DNA of 64,000 nucleotides from Heligmosomoides polygyrus polygyrus (Eukaryota; Nematoda; Chromadorea; Rhabditida; Heligmosomidae): positions 29,451,899 to 29,515,898 of the forward strand of contig OX377205.1 in the NCBI GenBank assembly GCA_947396885.1, read 5' to 3'. The translations under genes were made by a program, and so were the position numbers. Below, piece after piece: positions 21,160-31,829 of this stretch; positions within the stretch are counted from its first letter, which is position 1, and each line of letters opens with the position of its first letter. The notes beneath the pieces were generated by a model. That model had not been told where the DNA came from. It saw only the letters and a program-made list of their open reading frames with translations, and ran no database searches.

Positions 21160-22070
21160 AAGAACTAGTTTTTTATTAGGCTTACGTTTCGGCGATGTCG
21201 CCTTCGTCAGAGCTTGGAAAAGTCGGGCTCATTTGAGAAACTACTCGCCCAAACGCCACTTTATCCTACAAGAGTGAATTCCGAAGGAGAAAAAGAGTCA
21301 GGAAACAATGCCGTTGAGCATAGTAACAAAAAAAACCTTAGTAGTGGGGTCGAAGTGATCTACCAGTCACCCGTAGCTGGGCTAATCAGATGGGTTTGCA
21401 AGCTTGTATCGACTGACCACCTGCCCCAGGGACCCCTTGAACACGACCACGTAGGTCAATTCCGCAGAAATCGACGTACGGCGCCAGCTGTTGCTCTCGC
21501 CTGGAGAGTTCTGCGTGCCGGGACGTAGCGCTCATGTGACTAGATCGTGACCGCCACCTCAACCATTGCGTCATCGTGGCTCCGGACGATATGCTCCCCC
21601 ACGGAGTTGACACATTAGACCTTCTTAGCCCATCCAAGTGCTCCTTAACCCTGGTGCAAAGCGGTCTCCCCGTCTCCCCTATATACTCATTCCCACATTG
21701 AGTGCATGTAATGAGGTACACCACCCCTGATGTGATACAGTCACCTGCACTTCCAAACGGGCAGACAACACAGGATGGTGTAGTGCACGTCCTGTCGTAT
21801 AGGCGGTTCCAAACCAATTGTCCCTTCAAGTTTGTGGGAGGGATCTCAATCACTCTCACCAGGTCCTCAGGTTCTCTGGACCTGCTTTACGAAGGCATAT
21901 GCGAATAGACGCCCTGGTTTCGTCTGATAGAAAAGGATGCAGAAAGGTATCTTTCCTTCTTCTTGAGCTTAAGCTGCTGACCAACAGCTCGCCGCCTTCG
22001 TTCTCTATGGAACGCTTCCGTGGCATACCCGTTGGTTCTTGCAATGTGATCTGCCAAATCCCTTGAGATG
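21160..22070 (-). pseudogene. Penelope-like element, GIY-YIG part, inverted copy
   Basis: Penelope-like elements are retroelements with a telomerase-related RT joined to a GIY-YIG endonuclease. On the minus strand this piece starts after the RT, at DLADHIARTNGYATE near 22066. It runs through LRKAGPENL, EIPPTNLKGQLVWNRLYDR and a cysteine pair CTTPSCVVCPFG to the endonuclease motif GVVYLITCTQCGNEYIGETG (21725-21660) and KEHLDGLRR. It is broken near 21600. It ends in a hammerhead-like core at 21184-21212 and a short poly-A-like AATAAAAAAC. It abuts a plus-strand copy head to head at about 22070. Confidence 0.8.
21184..21212 (-). ncRNA. Hammerhead-like ribozyme core at Penelope end
   Basis: On the minus strand: CTGACGA, then stem GGCG-ACAT-CGCC, then GAAAC. 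This has the three strands of the hammerhead core, with one additional A between CTGACGA and the stem. Hammerhead motifs are known from Penelope-like elements of other animals. Cleavage activity is inferred, not shown. The corresponding place in the plus-strand copy is 27165-27197. Confidence 0.45.
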
Positions 22071-22164
22071 GCCCTACAGACCCTACAGATCGTATATCCC
22101 TGACCCTACAGATCGTATATCCTGGCTTCTAAACCTTGTCCTGGTACAACTGTTCAAATTTATT
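22071..22164 (+). pseudogene. Penelope-like element, plus-strand copy, 5' part
   Basis: Before the RTE insertion this joined directly to 25589: the frame reads ISWLLNLVLVQLFKFIPSH up to the RTE duplication and continues LPNTNVQVLN after it. It is the segment N-terminal to RT motif 3 of a Penelope-like protein. Its 5' side is lost at the head-to-head junction. Confidence 0.65.
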
Positions 22165-22175
22165 CCCTCCCACTT

Positions 22176-25100
22176 CACCTGTATCACCTGTCGTCCCATT
22201 GATCATCGAATTGCTCGAGCGGCTGCCAGCAGCGTCTCCATTCGTCCCTGTCGCGTGCCAGAATGGTCCAATAGATCCTCCTCGCTCGAGGGACACGAAG
22301 AGCGTCATATGGGTCGTTCAGGGCTTTAACGAAGAAGTCCGACCAACGCGTTGGTGGGCGTCCTGGTGTTCTTTTGACATCCCGCGGAATCCAGTCGGTG
22401 ATGGCTTTCGTCCAGCGGGTGTCTGCGAAGCGCATTACGTGGCCGGTCCACCTAATTTTCGACAACTTGGCCCACGCGACAGCGTCTCTGATCTTCGAAC
22501 GTCGGCGAAGCTCCGAACTCCGGAGGCCTTCTCTCACTTGCGTGAGTCGTGTCACTCGGAGCATCGTCCTCTCGATTCCACGCTGCGCGACGCTGATCGC
22601 GTGTTCATCCTGCTTTCGTATAGCCCAGGTCTCTGAGGCTTATGTTAGGGCAGGAAGAACAGTGGAGTCGAATAGGTGGACACGGAGCCGGACGTTCTTC
22701 GTCTTCTTCGCGACTTCTTCGACGCTCTTGAAAGCTCCCCAAGCCGCTCTTTTCCTCCTGCTCAGCTCTGGTGCTAGGTCGTTAGCCATGTTGACTTCGC
22801 GACCCAGATACACAAACTGAAGCACTCGGAGATGTTCGTTCCGTTGAGCGAGAATGGGACATCAGAAACTCATCCGTTCCTCATGAACACCGTCTTCGTA
22901 AGATTCAGCTGCAGTCCAACATTCCCACATACACGATCGAAGTCGGCCAGCATTCGCTCCGCCTGGCTGATGCACGGTGTTATGAGCACGATGTCGTCAG
23001 AGAAGCGAAGATGATGTAGTTGCCTGCCGTCGACCTTCACTCCCATGTCTTTCCGTTCTAGTTCGCTCATGACGTTTTCGAGAGTGGCGCTGAAGAACTT
23101 CGGGGGTATGGTATCTTCTTGCCGAACCCCTCTCTTCACGTCGATGAAGACTTCGTTGTAGAATGGTGAGATCTTGGTCGTGAATCCACTGTACAGCTCT
23201 CGAAGGACTCTGATGTACTGAGTAGGAACGCCCTGAGTGAGCAGAGCTTCGATGACCGCTTCAGTTTTGACAGAGTCGAATGCCTTCTTCAGGTCGATGA
23301 ACGTAAGGCACAGCGGCAGCTTGTACTCTCGCGACACTTCGATGAGCTTTGTAATGGTGTGAATATGGTCGATCGTGCTGAATCCTCTCCGAAATCCTGC
23401 TTGTTCGCATGGCTATCCTTCGTCCAGCGTTCGGCCGATCCTATTCAGGATAACTCGAGTGAACAGCTTGTAGACTACGGACAGCAGGCAGATCGGGCGA
23501 TAGTTGCCAATGTCGTGCACGTCTCCCTTCTTGTACAGCAAGACGGTCCTGCTGGTCTTCCACTTAGATGGAACCTTGCACTCCGACAGGTTACGTGTAA
23601 AGAGCCGTGCCAGGGTGTTGATGAGCGCTGGCGGGAGGTTCTTCAGGTGTTCGGGTCTGATCCTGTCGGAACCGGGTGCTGTACGTTTCTTCACCGACGA
23701 GATGGCGTGTCGGATCTCGGAAGGGAGAATAGAGGGGACGACGTATCCATCCTGCGGAAGATGGCATGGGGCAGGTGGACGTGGCTATCGAAGAGATCGG
23801 AGTAGAAGTCGTGGATGACCTTCTCCATGGTCCTTCTGGAAAAGGTGACGGTTCCGTCGGGACGTCGGAGAGCGGTCATCTTGGTCTTGAAGTTGGCGAA
23901 GTCTCGGTGGGCATTGCGTATGCTCAACCCTGCCTCTGCAGCTTCAGCCAACACTTCCGCCCTTCTCTCCTTAAGATCCTCCTTTATCGCCTCTTTGCAT
24001 AGCTTCGCAAGCTCGGACGTCAGTTGGTAGTTGCCTGACGCTCGTGCTGCTCCACGCTGGCGTATCAGCTCGAGAGTTTCCGGAGACAGACGTCTCTTGG
24101 TGGTCTTCAAGCTCTCAGCTCGCTTAGCACTATCATGGAGATGGTGCACGAAACGGTCGTATTCCTCGTCGACATTGTCCATGACGGCATCTTCCCAAAG
24201 GCCGGCAAGAGAGGTGTAAAGTCCCAAATGATGGATGTTCTGGGACTCCTCTTCTTGAACTTCGCGGCCTTCTCTCCTTGACGCGAAAAGCGAAACCTTG
24301 CGCGAAGGAGGCGGTGGTCCGATCCCGTGTAGAACTTGGGGACAACGGAGACGTCGGTCAGGCAATACTTGCGGTTGAAGATGATGTGGTCGATCTCGTT
24401 GTGGAACTGGCCACCGGGAGATTCCCAGGTTCATCGTAGGGAGGGAGGCTTCTGGAATTGCAAGTTTCCATGGATGGTCTTGGCCGACATGATAAACTCA
24501 GACAGCCTTTCACCTTGCTCGTTACACCCCAAACCGTGGGTTCCGATGTGAAGTTCTTCCGGCAACCTTCGCGGTCCGATCTTGGCGTTGAAGTCGCCGA
24601 CGATCACCTTGTAGAAGGTGTGATCTTCCTTATAGAACTTCTCCAGCCCCACGTAGAAAGCTTCGACCTCTTCGTCGTCGTAGTCGGATGTTGGGGCATA
24701 CGCGACGAACACAGTCAAAGCTGGCACGGAACCACATTGCTTCAGTCGCATACGTCCGATTCGGCTTGTCAGAGACTCGTACAAATCGATGTTCATGGCC
24801 AAGTGCGTGTTGACGAGGACACCAACGCCGCCTACTCCCATGCTGTCGCATGTTCCGAGGAACAGTTCTTCTCCGGAGTCGCAGGCAGCGTGTAGGGGAT
24901 TGGTGTCTTCTCGTCTCGGTCATTCCTATGACGTCGTACTTGATCATCAGGTTCTCGATGGATGCTTCCGATGCGAGCGTGCGGGCGTTGTAAGTACAGA
25001 TCGTCATCCTAGTCCTTCTCAATTTGCGCAGCCTGGTTAGGCCCTGAGATTTTAGCAGCCTCTCCGTATTCGTCCTTCCCAGAAATGGGGCTCTTTCGGG

Positions 25101-25577
25101 GTCAGGGGAATGAGGCCCTTTAGTGCTGCTGTTTTTGACTTGAGTACACAAGGGTAGCTAGTCGGGCTCTGTCGTGCGGGCGAAGAACTCCGGGCAGCCA
25201 GCCAGAGTGCCCGAAGGGACGGGGCGAAACTTTTGAGGCGGCCTCGAATCGCCTTACGATGTACTCCCAGTTTACCGAGTGCAAGCTTTTGACCGGGCCA
25301 ACACAGTTAAATCCACACAGTCACGGACACATTCACGCACACTGTGCACGAACATGCCGCTCCCGCGCACAAGGAACGCGTCGACCCGACACAGCAGGAG
25401 CAAGGAGTCCATCCCCTGCATCCCACCTGCGTCTCTGGGCAGTACACGGTCGCATTTGGTTCGCGTTTAATTCCCCTATCCACTACCCGGAGACGCGCCA
25501 CCTGGCCCTGCGACAAGCGGCCCGAGATCCCTCTTAACAAGAGAGCCCGAAAGCTCTCTATCGAGGGAGATCCGTGG
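22176..25577 (-). mobile_element. RTE-type retrotransposon, copy 2 (inserted in Penelope element)
   Basis: Minus-strand, full-length by its ends: same ACGGATCTCCCTCGATAGAG start and GTGATACAGGTG end as copy 1. It is flanked by the perfect 11-bp duplication CCCTCCCACTT (22165-22175 and 25578-25588). It splits a plus-strand Penelope-like frame. The coding region has decayed (next entry). Confidence 0.92.
22184..25092 (-). pseudogene. RTE endonuclease-RT polyprotein, broken copy
   Basis: Colinear with the intact 971-residue protein at 5139-8054 and about nine-tenths alike. It is split into at least six open pieces: 25092-24630, 24841-24431, 24434-23691, 23694-23413, 23337-22870 and 22825-22184. 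At the RT catalytic site FADD reads FSDD (HHLRFSDDIVLI near 23010), and a stop follows TLDEG near 23413. The GRPPTRW C-terminal motif is kept. Frameshifts, a stop and the active-site change make it inactive. Confidence 0.9.
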
Positions 25578-25588
25578 CCCTCCCACTT

Positions 25589-27215
25589 ACCTAATACTAA
25601 CGTCCAAGTGCTCAACGCAACCAGGGCGGAAGATGGGTATGTCAAGGAATCGTTTGATGTAACCTCATTATTTACAAACGTTTCCAGAGAAAGCGCTGTA
25701 GAGACCGTCTCCAAAATTATTGCCGAACACCAAGCAAGCTTGAACTTGTACGGCCTCACTGTTGTACTGATTATGACACTTCTTAATGAGTGTCTGAGGT
25801 GCAACATATTCAGGTGTGGCGAGTACTAAGCCAGGTGAGGGGACTGGCAATGGGACAAATGTTGACTCCCGTGCTTGAGTAGCGTTCATGGCAAAAGTGG
25901 AAGCTCCTCTCTTATCGCTAGAACGCAAACCTATCGTATACTGTAGGTACATAGATGACTGCCTCATAGTGTGTTCCACTCAATCCGAGATGGACACATG
26001 TTTCGCCCTCTTAAATGAGCAGTCTGAGCACATAAAGCTCACGAGAAAAGAGCGTACAGAAAATTGGCTTCCATTTCTGAACGTGTAGGTTTTGCCTCTC
26101 GGGAGGAGTTTTCAGGAAGAAGTGGTACCGCAAGCCGAGCAATAAAAAGACCCTTCTCCACTTCCTGTCATCCCATCCAAGTAGCACTAAAAGGGGAATA
26201 GTGCGCAATATGTACCGAACGGCGGTTAAGGTTTCGTCTGATGCCGAACAGAAAGCCATCTCAAGGGATTTGGCAGATCACATTGCAAGAACCAATGGGT
26301 ATCCCACGGAAGCCTTCCATTGAGGACGAAGGCGGCGCGCTGTAGTGTCAGCAGCTCAAGCTCAAGAAGAAGGAAAGATACCCTTCTGTATCCCTTTTCT
26401 ATCAGACGAAACCGGTGCGTCTATTCGCACATGTCCTCGTAAAGCAGGTTTAGAGGACTTGGTGAGAGTGACTGAGATCCCTCCTACAAAATTGAAGGGT
26501 CAGTTGCTTCGGAACCGCCTATACGACAGGACGTGCACTACACCATCCTGTGTTGTCTGCCCGTTTGGAAGTGTATGACATCAGGGGTGGTGTACCTCAT
26601 TACATGCACTCAATGCGGGGATGAGTATATAGGGGAGACGGGGAGACCGCTTTGCACCAGGGTTAAGGAGCACTTGGATGGGCTAAGAAGGTCTAATGTG
26701 TCTACTCCGTTGGGGAAGCATAGGGTTCGGAGCCAAGATGCAAGATGGCGCAATGGTTGAGGTGGCGGCCACGATCTTGGCACGCGCGCGCGACGTCACG
26801 GCACCAGAACTCATAAGGCGTTTTGGATCGCGGCTGGAAATCCAAAGATCAACTGCAAGGATGAGTGCATCGCGGTGACGCAAGAGCGGGGCGGGCGCCC
26901 TACGTCGACCTCTGCGGGTTTGACTTACGTGGTCGTGCTCAAGGGGGTCCCTGGGGCAGGTGGTCAGTCGATATGAGCTCGCGAACCCATCCGAGTTAGC
27001 CCATCTCCAGCTACCGGTGACTGGTGGATCACTTCGACCCCCTAAGGTTAGCGTTACTACGCTCAACGACGTTGCTTCCTGACTCTTTTCCTTCGGAATT
27101 CACCCTTGTATGATGAAATGGCGTTTGGGCGAGTAGTTTTTCAAATGAACTCAACTTTTCCAGGCTCTGACGAAGACGGCATCGCCGAAGCATAATCCTA
27201 ATAAAAGGTTGATAC
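25589..27215 (+). pseudogene. Penelope-like element: reverse transcriptase and GIY-YIG endonuclease, broken
   Basis: Plus-strand continuation after the RTE insertion. RT motifs: VKESFDVTSLFTNV at about 25640-25680, RGLAMGQ near 25838 and the catalytic YCRYIDDCLIVCS at about 25940. The connecting region has HIKLTR, NWLPFLNV and RDLADHIARTNGYPTEAF. The endonuclease has EIPPTKLKGQLLRNRLYDR, CTTPSCVVCPFG and GVVYLITCTQCGDEYIGETG at 26585-26645. Several frameshifts and stops break it. It ends in a hammerhead-like core and AATAAAA at about 27210. Together with 22071-22164 it is the longest Penelope copy here. The insertion of RTE copy 2 is later. Confidence 0.85.
27165..27197 (+). ncRNA. Hammerhead-like ribozyme core at Penelope end (decayed)
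   Basis: CTGACGA at 27167-27173, then GACGGCATCGCC and GAAGC. It is the counterpart of the minus-strand core at 21184-21212. One stem position (GGCG to ACGG) and the GAAAC block are changed, so this copy is probably not functional. Confidence 0.35.
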
Positions 27216-28195
27216 CAATCTTGTTCTATAGCTGAGAGCAATTTAGGAATATCTGTTCGAACAATGCCAAGATTTATGGAAAGTCGGACATGGACAGTAC
27301 TATTGTGATGACTTCTTCTCCTATCTCTTTTTGTTAATGTAGCGGCAGCTTCGTAAATCCTAGAGCTAGGGTAGATAACGGTTGGAAAGCTAGGAAAATC
27401 TGAGAAAGGACCACAAAATCAGCGCAATGCGCGGAAGAGGGATGGGGCAGCACATGTGCTTCCACTTAGCAGAACATAGTAGTCTGATATGGTGACGTAG
27501 AATTTCCGACATTGTGCACAACCTGACGCGCACGTACGTGCAGTGCAAGTTGCAACGAGAGAGCTTAAGGCCCCCGCACACTTCAGAGGCAATGTCGCGG
27601 CCCTTTCTTTAACCATAGGGCAGGGACGCAGAGCTCGGTGGGCGGCGTCCCTGCCCTATCGTTAACCATAGCGGCGAGCGGTGCTGCCGCAGAAGTGTAT
27701 TGGGGCCTTTACGTCAGACGCACCGTCTCGCGCGAACTAACGGGTAAAAACTCGTCCTACACGCGGGAAATCCACGTGACCTCGTACCAGTGTTTGAGTA
27801 CTGATGAGCTGCCCCCCTTCCCCCTCCTCCGCGAATTGCGTCTAAAAATCCACTGAAAATGTATAATACCTTGCTCTGAAATATAAAAAGCTGCCAGCCT
27901 TCCGATCGGCAACTCCAAATACAGCTTTGCTGTATTCATTCGCACAAGAGTATTGGGACTCGGAGTTGAAGACTGTTTTCGACCTTATGCGATCTCCACA
28001 TGTATGTTGTATTTCCAGCAATGATGAAATTCCGGGATTAAATTTTCCCGTTTTTCTTGGATTGCTTTCAGAGAAGAATTTTTACCCGTAAAAGAGTGGT
28101 GCAAAATGCCTTGCGACACTTCATGAGCTCAAATTGTCTAATTGTTCCCTAGTTAAAATTTATAGGCAGTGGTGCAGGATATTGTGAAGCTATCG
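27216..28195. other. Unassigned; one short hairpin
   Basis: No gene supported. At 27613-27665 AACCATAGGGCAGGGACGC and its inverse flank a 15-base loop, a simple hairpin that may be a miniature transposon end. The rest is AT-rich. Confidence 0.4.
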
Positions 28196-28199
28196 AGCC

Positions 28200-28262
28200 A
28201 AGATTGATATGAGAGCTTACATTTCGGCCTTCTTCAGAGCATGGAAAAGGCAGTGTTTAAGA
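28200..28262 (-). repeat. Penelope-end-like fragment
   Basis: On the minus strand CCATGCTCTGAAGAAGGCCG followed by AAATGTAAGC resembles the 3' end of the Penelope-like elements at 21184 and 27165 (CTCTGACGAAGGCG, GAAACGTAAGC), with the stem-loop shortened. Probably a solo or truncated end. Confidence 0.4.
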
Positions 28263-28452
28263 AATTACTCCTCGACCAAAGATTTATTGACAGCAATACT
28301 GCAGATGTAGCAGCTTTTATCCTAAGTAAAACGGTTATCAAGGAGCGAAGATATGATACTTTGGAATTAGAAGTGAAAAACGGCCTACATCCTAACACAA
28401 AGGAAACACATCAAATTATCTCTCGATCAGACGTTCGCCAAACGTCTGCTTA

Positions 28453-28548
28453 AGGGCTTCGCTCCCAAACCCCGAGAATAGAACAACCCCATCCCATCTG
28501 GTTGTGGGCTTCGCCGCCATACCCCGAGAATAGAACAACCCCAATCTT
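28453..28548 (+). repeat. Two-unit tandem repeat
   Basis: Two near-identical units of about 48 bp each contain GGGCTTCGC, then CCCCGAGAATAGAACAACCC. The function is unknown; it lies about 500 bp from a minus-strand Helitron-like element and could be part of it. Confidence 0.5.
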
Positions 28549-29049
28549 CCTCCTTTCTTCTTCAGGCCTTCTTAAAGTGAAAAAAAAAAACTGGTTTTAC
28601 TATATAGAATAGTGCAGTGGGATATGGGAGGGCAGAATTTTCAATGCGCATATGAAGCCCATCCACCCTTCATCACATGCACGCGATTCATTCTCCGAAG
28701 CGCTCGTTCTCTACGTGTCGAGAAACAGGTAGTGAGAGTCCCAATCCGGTGCTTAATCAGCAAAATCAGAATTAAAATTAATCGGTATTGGTTGACACTG
28801 CTTACTGTCCGACGGCAATAATACTCCGAATCCCGTGGTCACTCTCTGTACCCCTCCTCCCCCTCTCCCGAAATACATTTCCTATGTGCTGGCAAAGAAA
28901 CGGAGTGAGAGTCAAGCACGCACATGTGACACTGAGAAACGATTCACGTGGCACTACGTTGTCACGACGTCTATGACACTTCTTCTACACTCTCACGCAC
29001 GTGCCAGCATTCTGTAAGCCGTCTTCAGAAATCCGACACAAACTGAACG

Positions 29050-29495
29050 ATGTTGAGGGAAAATCCTGGTTCCCCCTTTTATTCACGCTCCCCCTCTAAT
29101 GGTCCCCTTTGTTGGTCCTCTCCTATTGATCGCCCTTACTCGGAATCCCTACGCAAGTTTGTCGACGTCATCGGCGCGTCTTCTGAATCCCTACGCAAGT
29201 GAACGTCTCCAGCACGTCTTCTGAATGAAGACGCACGCTGATCGACATCTAGAGCACGACTTCTGAATCCCTACGCTCTGCACTCGATCCCTATTCATAC
29301 CCTGACGCGTTGCCCTCTGAATATTTCGTAAACTTGGACGATTAGCCGCCAAGGATATAGTTCGCCAGCAATCGCCCATGGTTAAGCTCAAAGAAAGCCC
29401 GGCTGGCATACGCCACACTGAAGTAGGCATCTTTTGGCTTTGGTCCCAACTCCCCGTGACGCACACGTGACATTAGCCAATTATATATAGTAGGA
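29050..29495 (-). mobile_element. Helitron-like element, 5' part
   Basis: The minus strand starts TCCTACTATATATAATTGG at 29495, preceded by A. Inside are three degenerate units with GATTCAGAAGACG (29160-29290) and then the purine-rich AGGGGACCATTAGAGGGGG block, the same order as in the elements at 2884/8076 and 13976. An open minus-strand frame (29466-29191) has no known family and is likely incidental. Its 3' end was not found. Confidence 0.5.
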
Positions 29496-29499
29496 TGGT

Positions 29500-30685
29500 T
29501 TATTTTACCCTCATGCTGGCTCATAACATCCAGAGAATTATTGAAAACTTATAGAATGTCGATGCTAAACACGCCTATGTATCCTCTTTAGCCCTAAACA
29601 GACACCAGGCTTTGCTACGGCTAGGATAATGCTGTCGGATATGCAGGTGTACCCTCCCTTTCTTGACTTCCTCCGAATATTGAAGATCAGACATCAATAA
29701 AAAACCGTATATCGTTGCATTACTAAATCCATTTGCTTGCTCACAGCGTACTAGTAGTTACCACTTTCAGGCAGATGGAACACGTAAGACGATGACCTTT
29801 GCTTGGACTCTTCTCTTGCTTCTTAAAAGTGCAGAAACGATCTTCAACGATTATGATATCGAAGGCCATCCTAGTTAGTCACAGCCTCTGTTGTTCAGTT
29901 TGTTAAAGCACTGTTTGTAATCTGCTAGATTTGATTCACGCTCAAACTGCTCACGGAGATAAACTTCTACAAATTTAAAACTCAGCAATTGGTGCAGCAC
30001 AGTTTTGGGTGTGGAAACAGAAGGTGCTCTGTATCGCCACTCCCTCACCTGAATTTACTCGAGAACGCAGCAGTTGCCTAATGCTGTTCTTTTTTTCGGA
30101 CGACTTTGAGGGAGGATGTAGGTGGCATAAGGGAAGGAAATGGAGTTGATTCTTCCAAGCTTGGATTGTACTCACTAGGTCCTCAATAATGTTGTTCGGC
30201 TTGAACGTTAAAATTGAGCACCTTGCTGTGTCTAATAAGGGAGTGCTCAAGCTTACGTCTCAACGACAGTTGGGAGTCATATGGTAAGAAACAATGCTGT
30301 AGATGTTTATTTGAGCAGCAATGACTGTCATTATATCTATCATTTACGTATAGTCCTATCACTCTAATTGGCATGGGTTATGCTGTTAGATAAACTTTCA
30401 ACTGCAGTCAAAACTCTGGTGACACGCGGGGCTTGAACACACACTTAGTGCTTTTCGGACGTTTTACTAGCCCACTACCACCAACAGTATGCTGTCAGTC
30501 ACATCTTTGTTGGGACTGTTCACCACTAACTCGCTTTAAGTGCTAGAGTATAAAATCACATTTGGCAAAACTTTTCAAGTTTAATACCAGTGTTATTTAG
30601 GTGCTAACGAAAAAAGAGCTGCTCACGAGCTGTTGGAGCTGTGGGAATGTTGACAGCATGAAAGAGCTGCAAACATATCAACAGC
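29500..30685. other. No recognisable feature
   Basis: AT-rich sequence with short unrelated open frames. A small segment (30420-30500) has a weak tRNA-like B-box on the minus strand, not enough to call. Confidence 0.4.
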
Positions 30686-30689
30686 TCAT

Positions 30690-31480
30690 TTCCAAATTTA
30701 TAAATTTATTTATATGTGCATGCATGACACACTCAGATAGCATTACGAAGATATAGAAATAAACGGTAAAAGAATCCAACAAACAACAGAAATCAACCAC
30801 ACCTGTTCCAGTACTAATACAAAAACTGAACACGTTCTGAAATACATCTGAAGGCACCAACGAAATTTGAGGAGGCAGCTCTTAAGCTTACGAAAGGCTG
30901 CTAACGCCCTACACTCAAAGAATGAAGTGCGAAGGTTAGGCCTCCTCTTGGCATACGATAACTTAGTTGCAAACTTCACAGAATTGTCAGCCAATACTTT
31001 CGACTGGTCCTGGTCTGCAATCGCCATCCAACCATCTTTGCATGAGCATCCCATCGAGTTATTTACTCTCAGGCTCTGACTCAAATATTTGTAGAACTTA
31101 TGCCTCCGGCCCAATTCCGGTACTCTTTCCCTTATAACTTTTAAACTTTAGCAGGGCTTTCCGAAATTTGCTACTGTAATCATCTGCTTTTGCCCAGTCC
31201 TCAGTTCTGCGGCCGCAGTAGCTATTCTAAACAAATAGTCCCTACAATCTAGCATCTTTTGCAAAAAAGGTGACACAGCTGCATGTCTAGCCTTTAGACG
31301 TCCTTAAAACACGAAATGATGCACCAGAAATGAGAGAACCTTCTGTTTTCTCCAGAAAAACTACTTTAGACTGAAGTTTCTGTTGGCCTCCATCTGGGTC
31401 TGAGCGATCATAATAGTGCGAAATTCAAGTCCTAGCAATTAGTACTGCTCTTACGAGGAGCCGCCTGCACATATTGTCGG
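30690..31480 (-). pseudogene. CR1-type fragment (linker region), minus strand
   Basis: The left edge is the inverse of a CR1 3' tail (TATAAATAAATTTATAAA). The minus-strand frame 31114-30743 reads FYKYLSQSLRVNNS, then KVLADNSVKF. This matches FYKLLNTKLKSGN of the larger CR1 element to its right, i.e. the linker between endonuclease and RT. RT motifs are missing, so it is a rearranged fragment. Confidence 0.5.
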
Positions 31481-31639
31481 CAGTTTGTAAGTGTGATTTC
31501 AATGAGGTCTGCTGCCGTTTGCCTGCATAGGTCCCGTGGAGGACTTTGATCAGGTGTTAATGACAAATACGATATCTTCACCAAGGTATGTGGCTAGTAT
31601 GTGACTGCCCCTCGCACGCTCTTTCACCACTTGTTCCAA

Positions 31640-31640
<1 letters not shown>

Positions 31641-31731
<91 letters not shown>
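31641..31731. repeat. (AAT)n microsatellite turning into (ATT)n
   Basis: About 23 AAT units change to about seven ATT units at 31711, giving a partly palindromic tract. The A/T symmetry could extrude a hairpin and promote length change. Confidence 0.95.
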
Positions 31732-31732
<1 letters not shown>

Positions 31733-31829
31733 GCTACGCGGTTTAGGACACACGTGAGAGAAAAATACAGAAATCAAGAAACTCACAAACAAGCCATGTT
31801 ACATCTAGTTTTTAGAAAGGCAAAAACTT

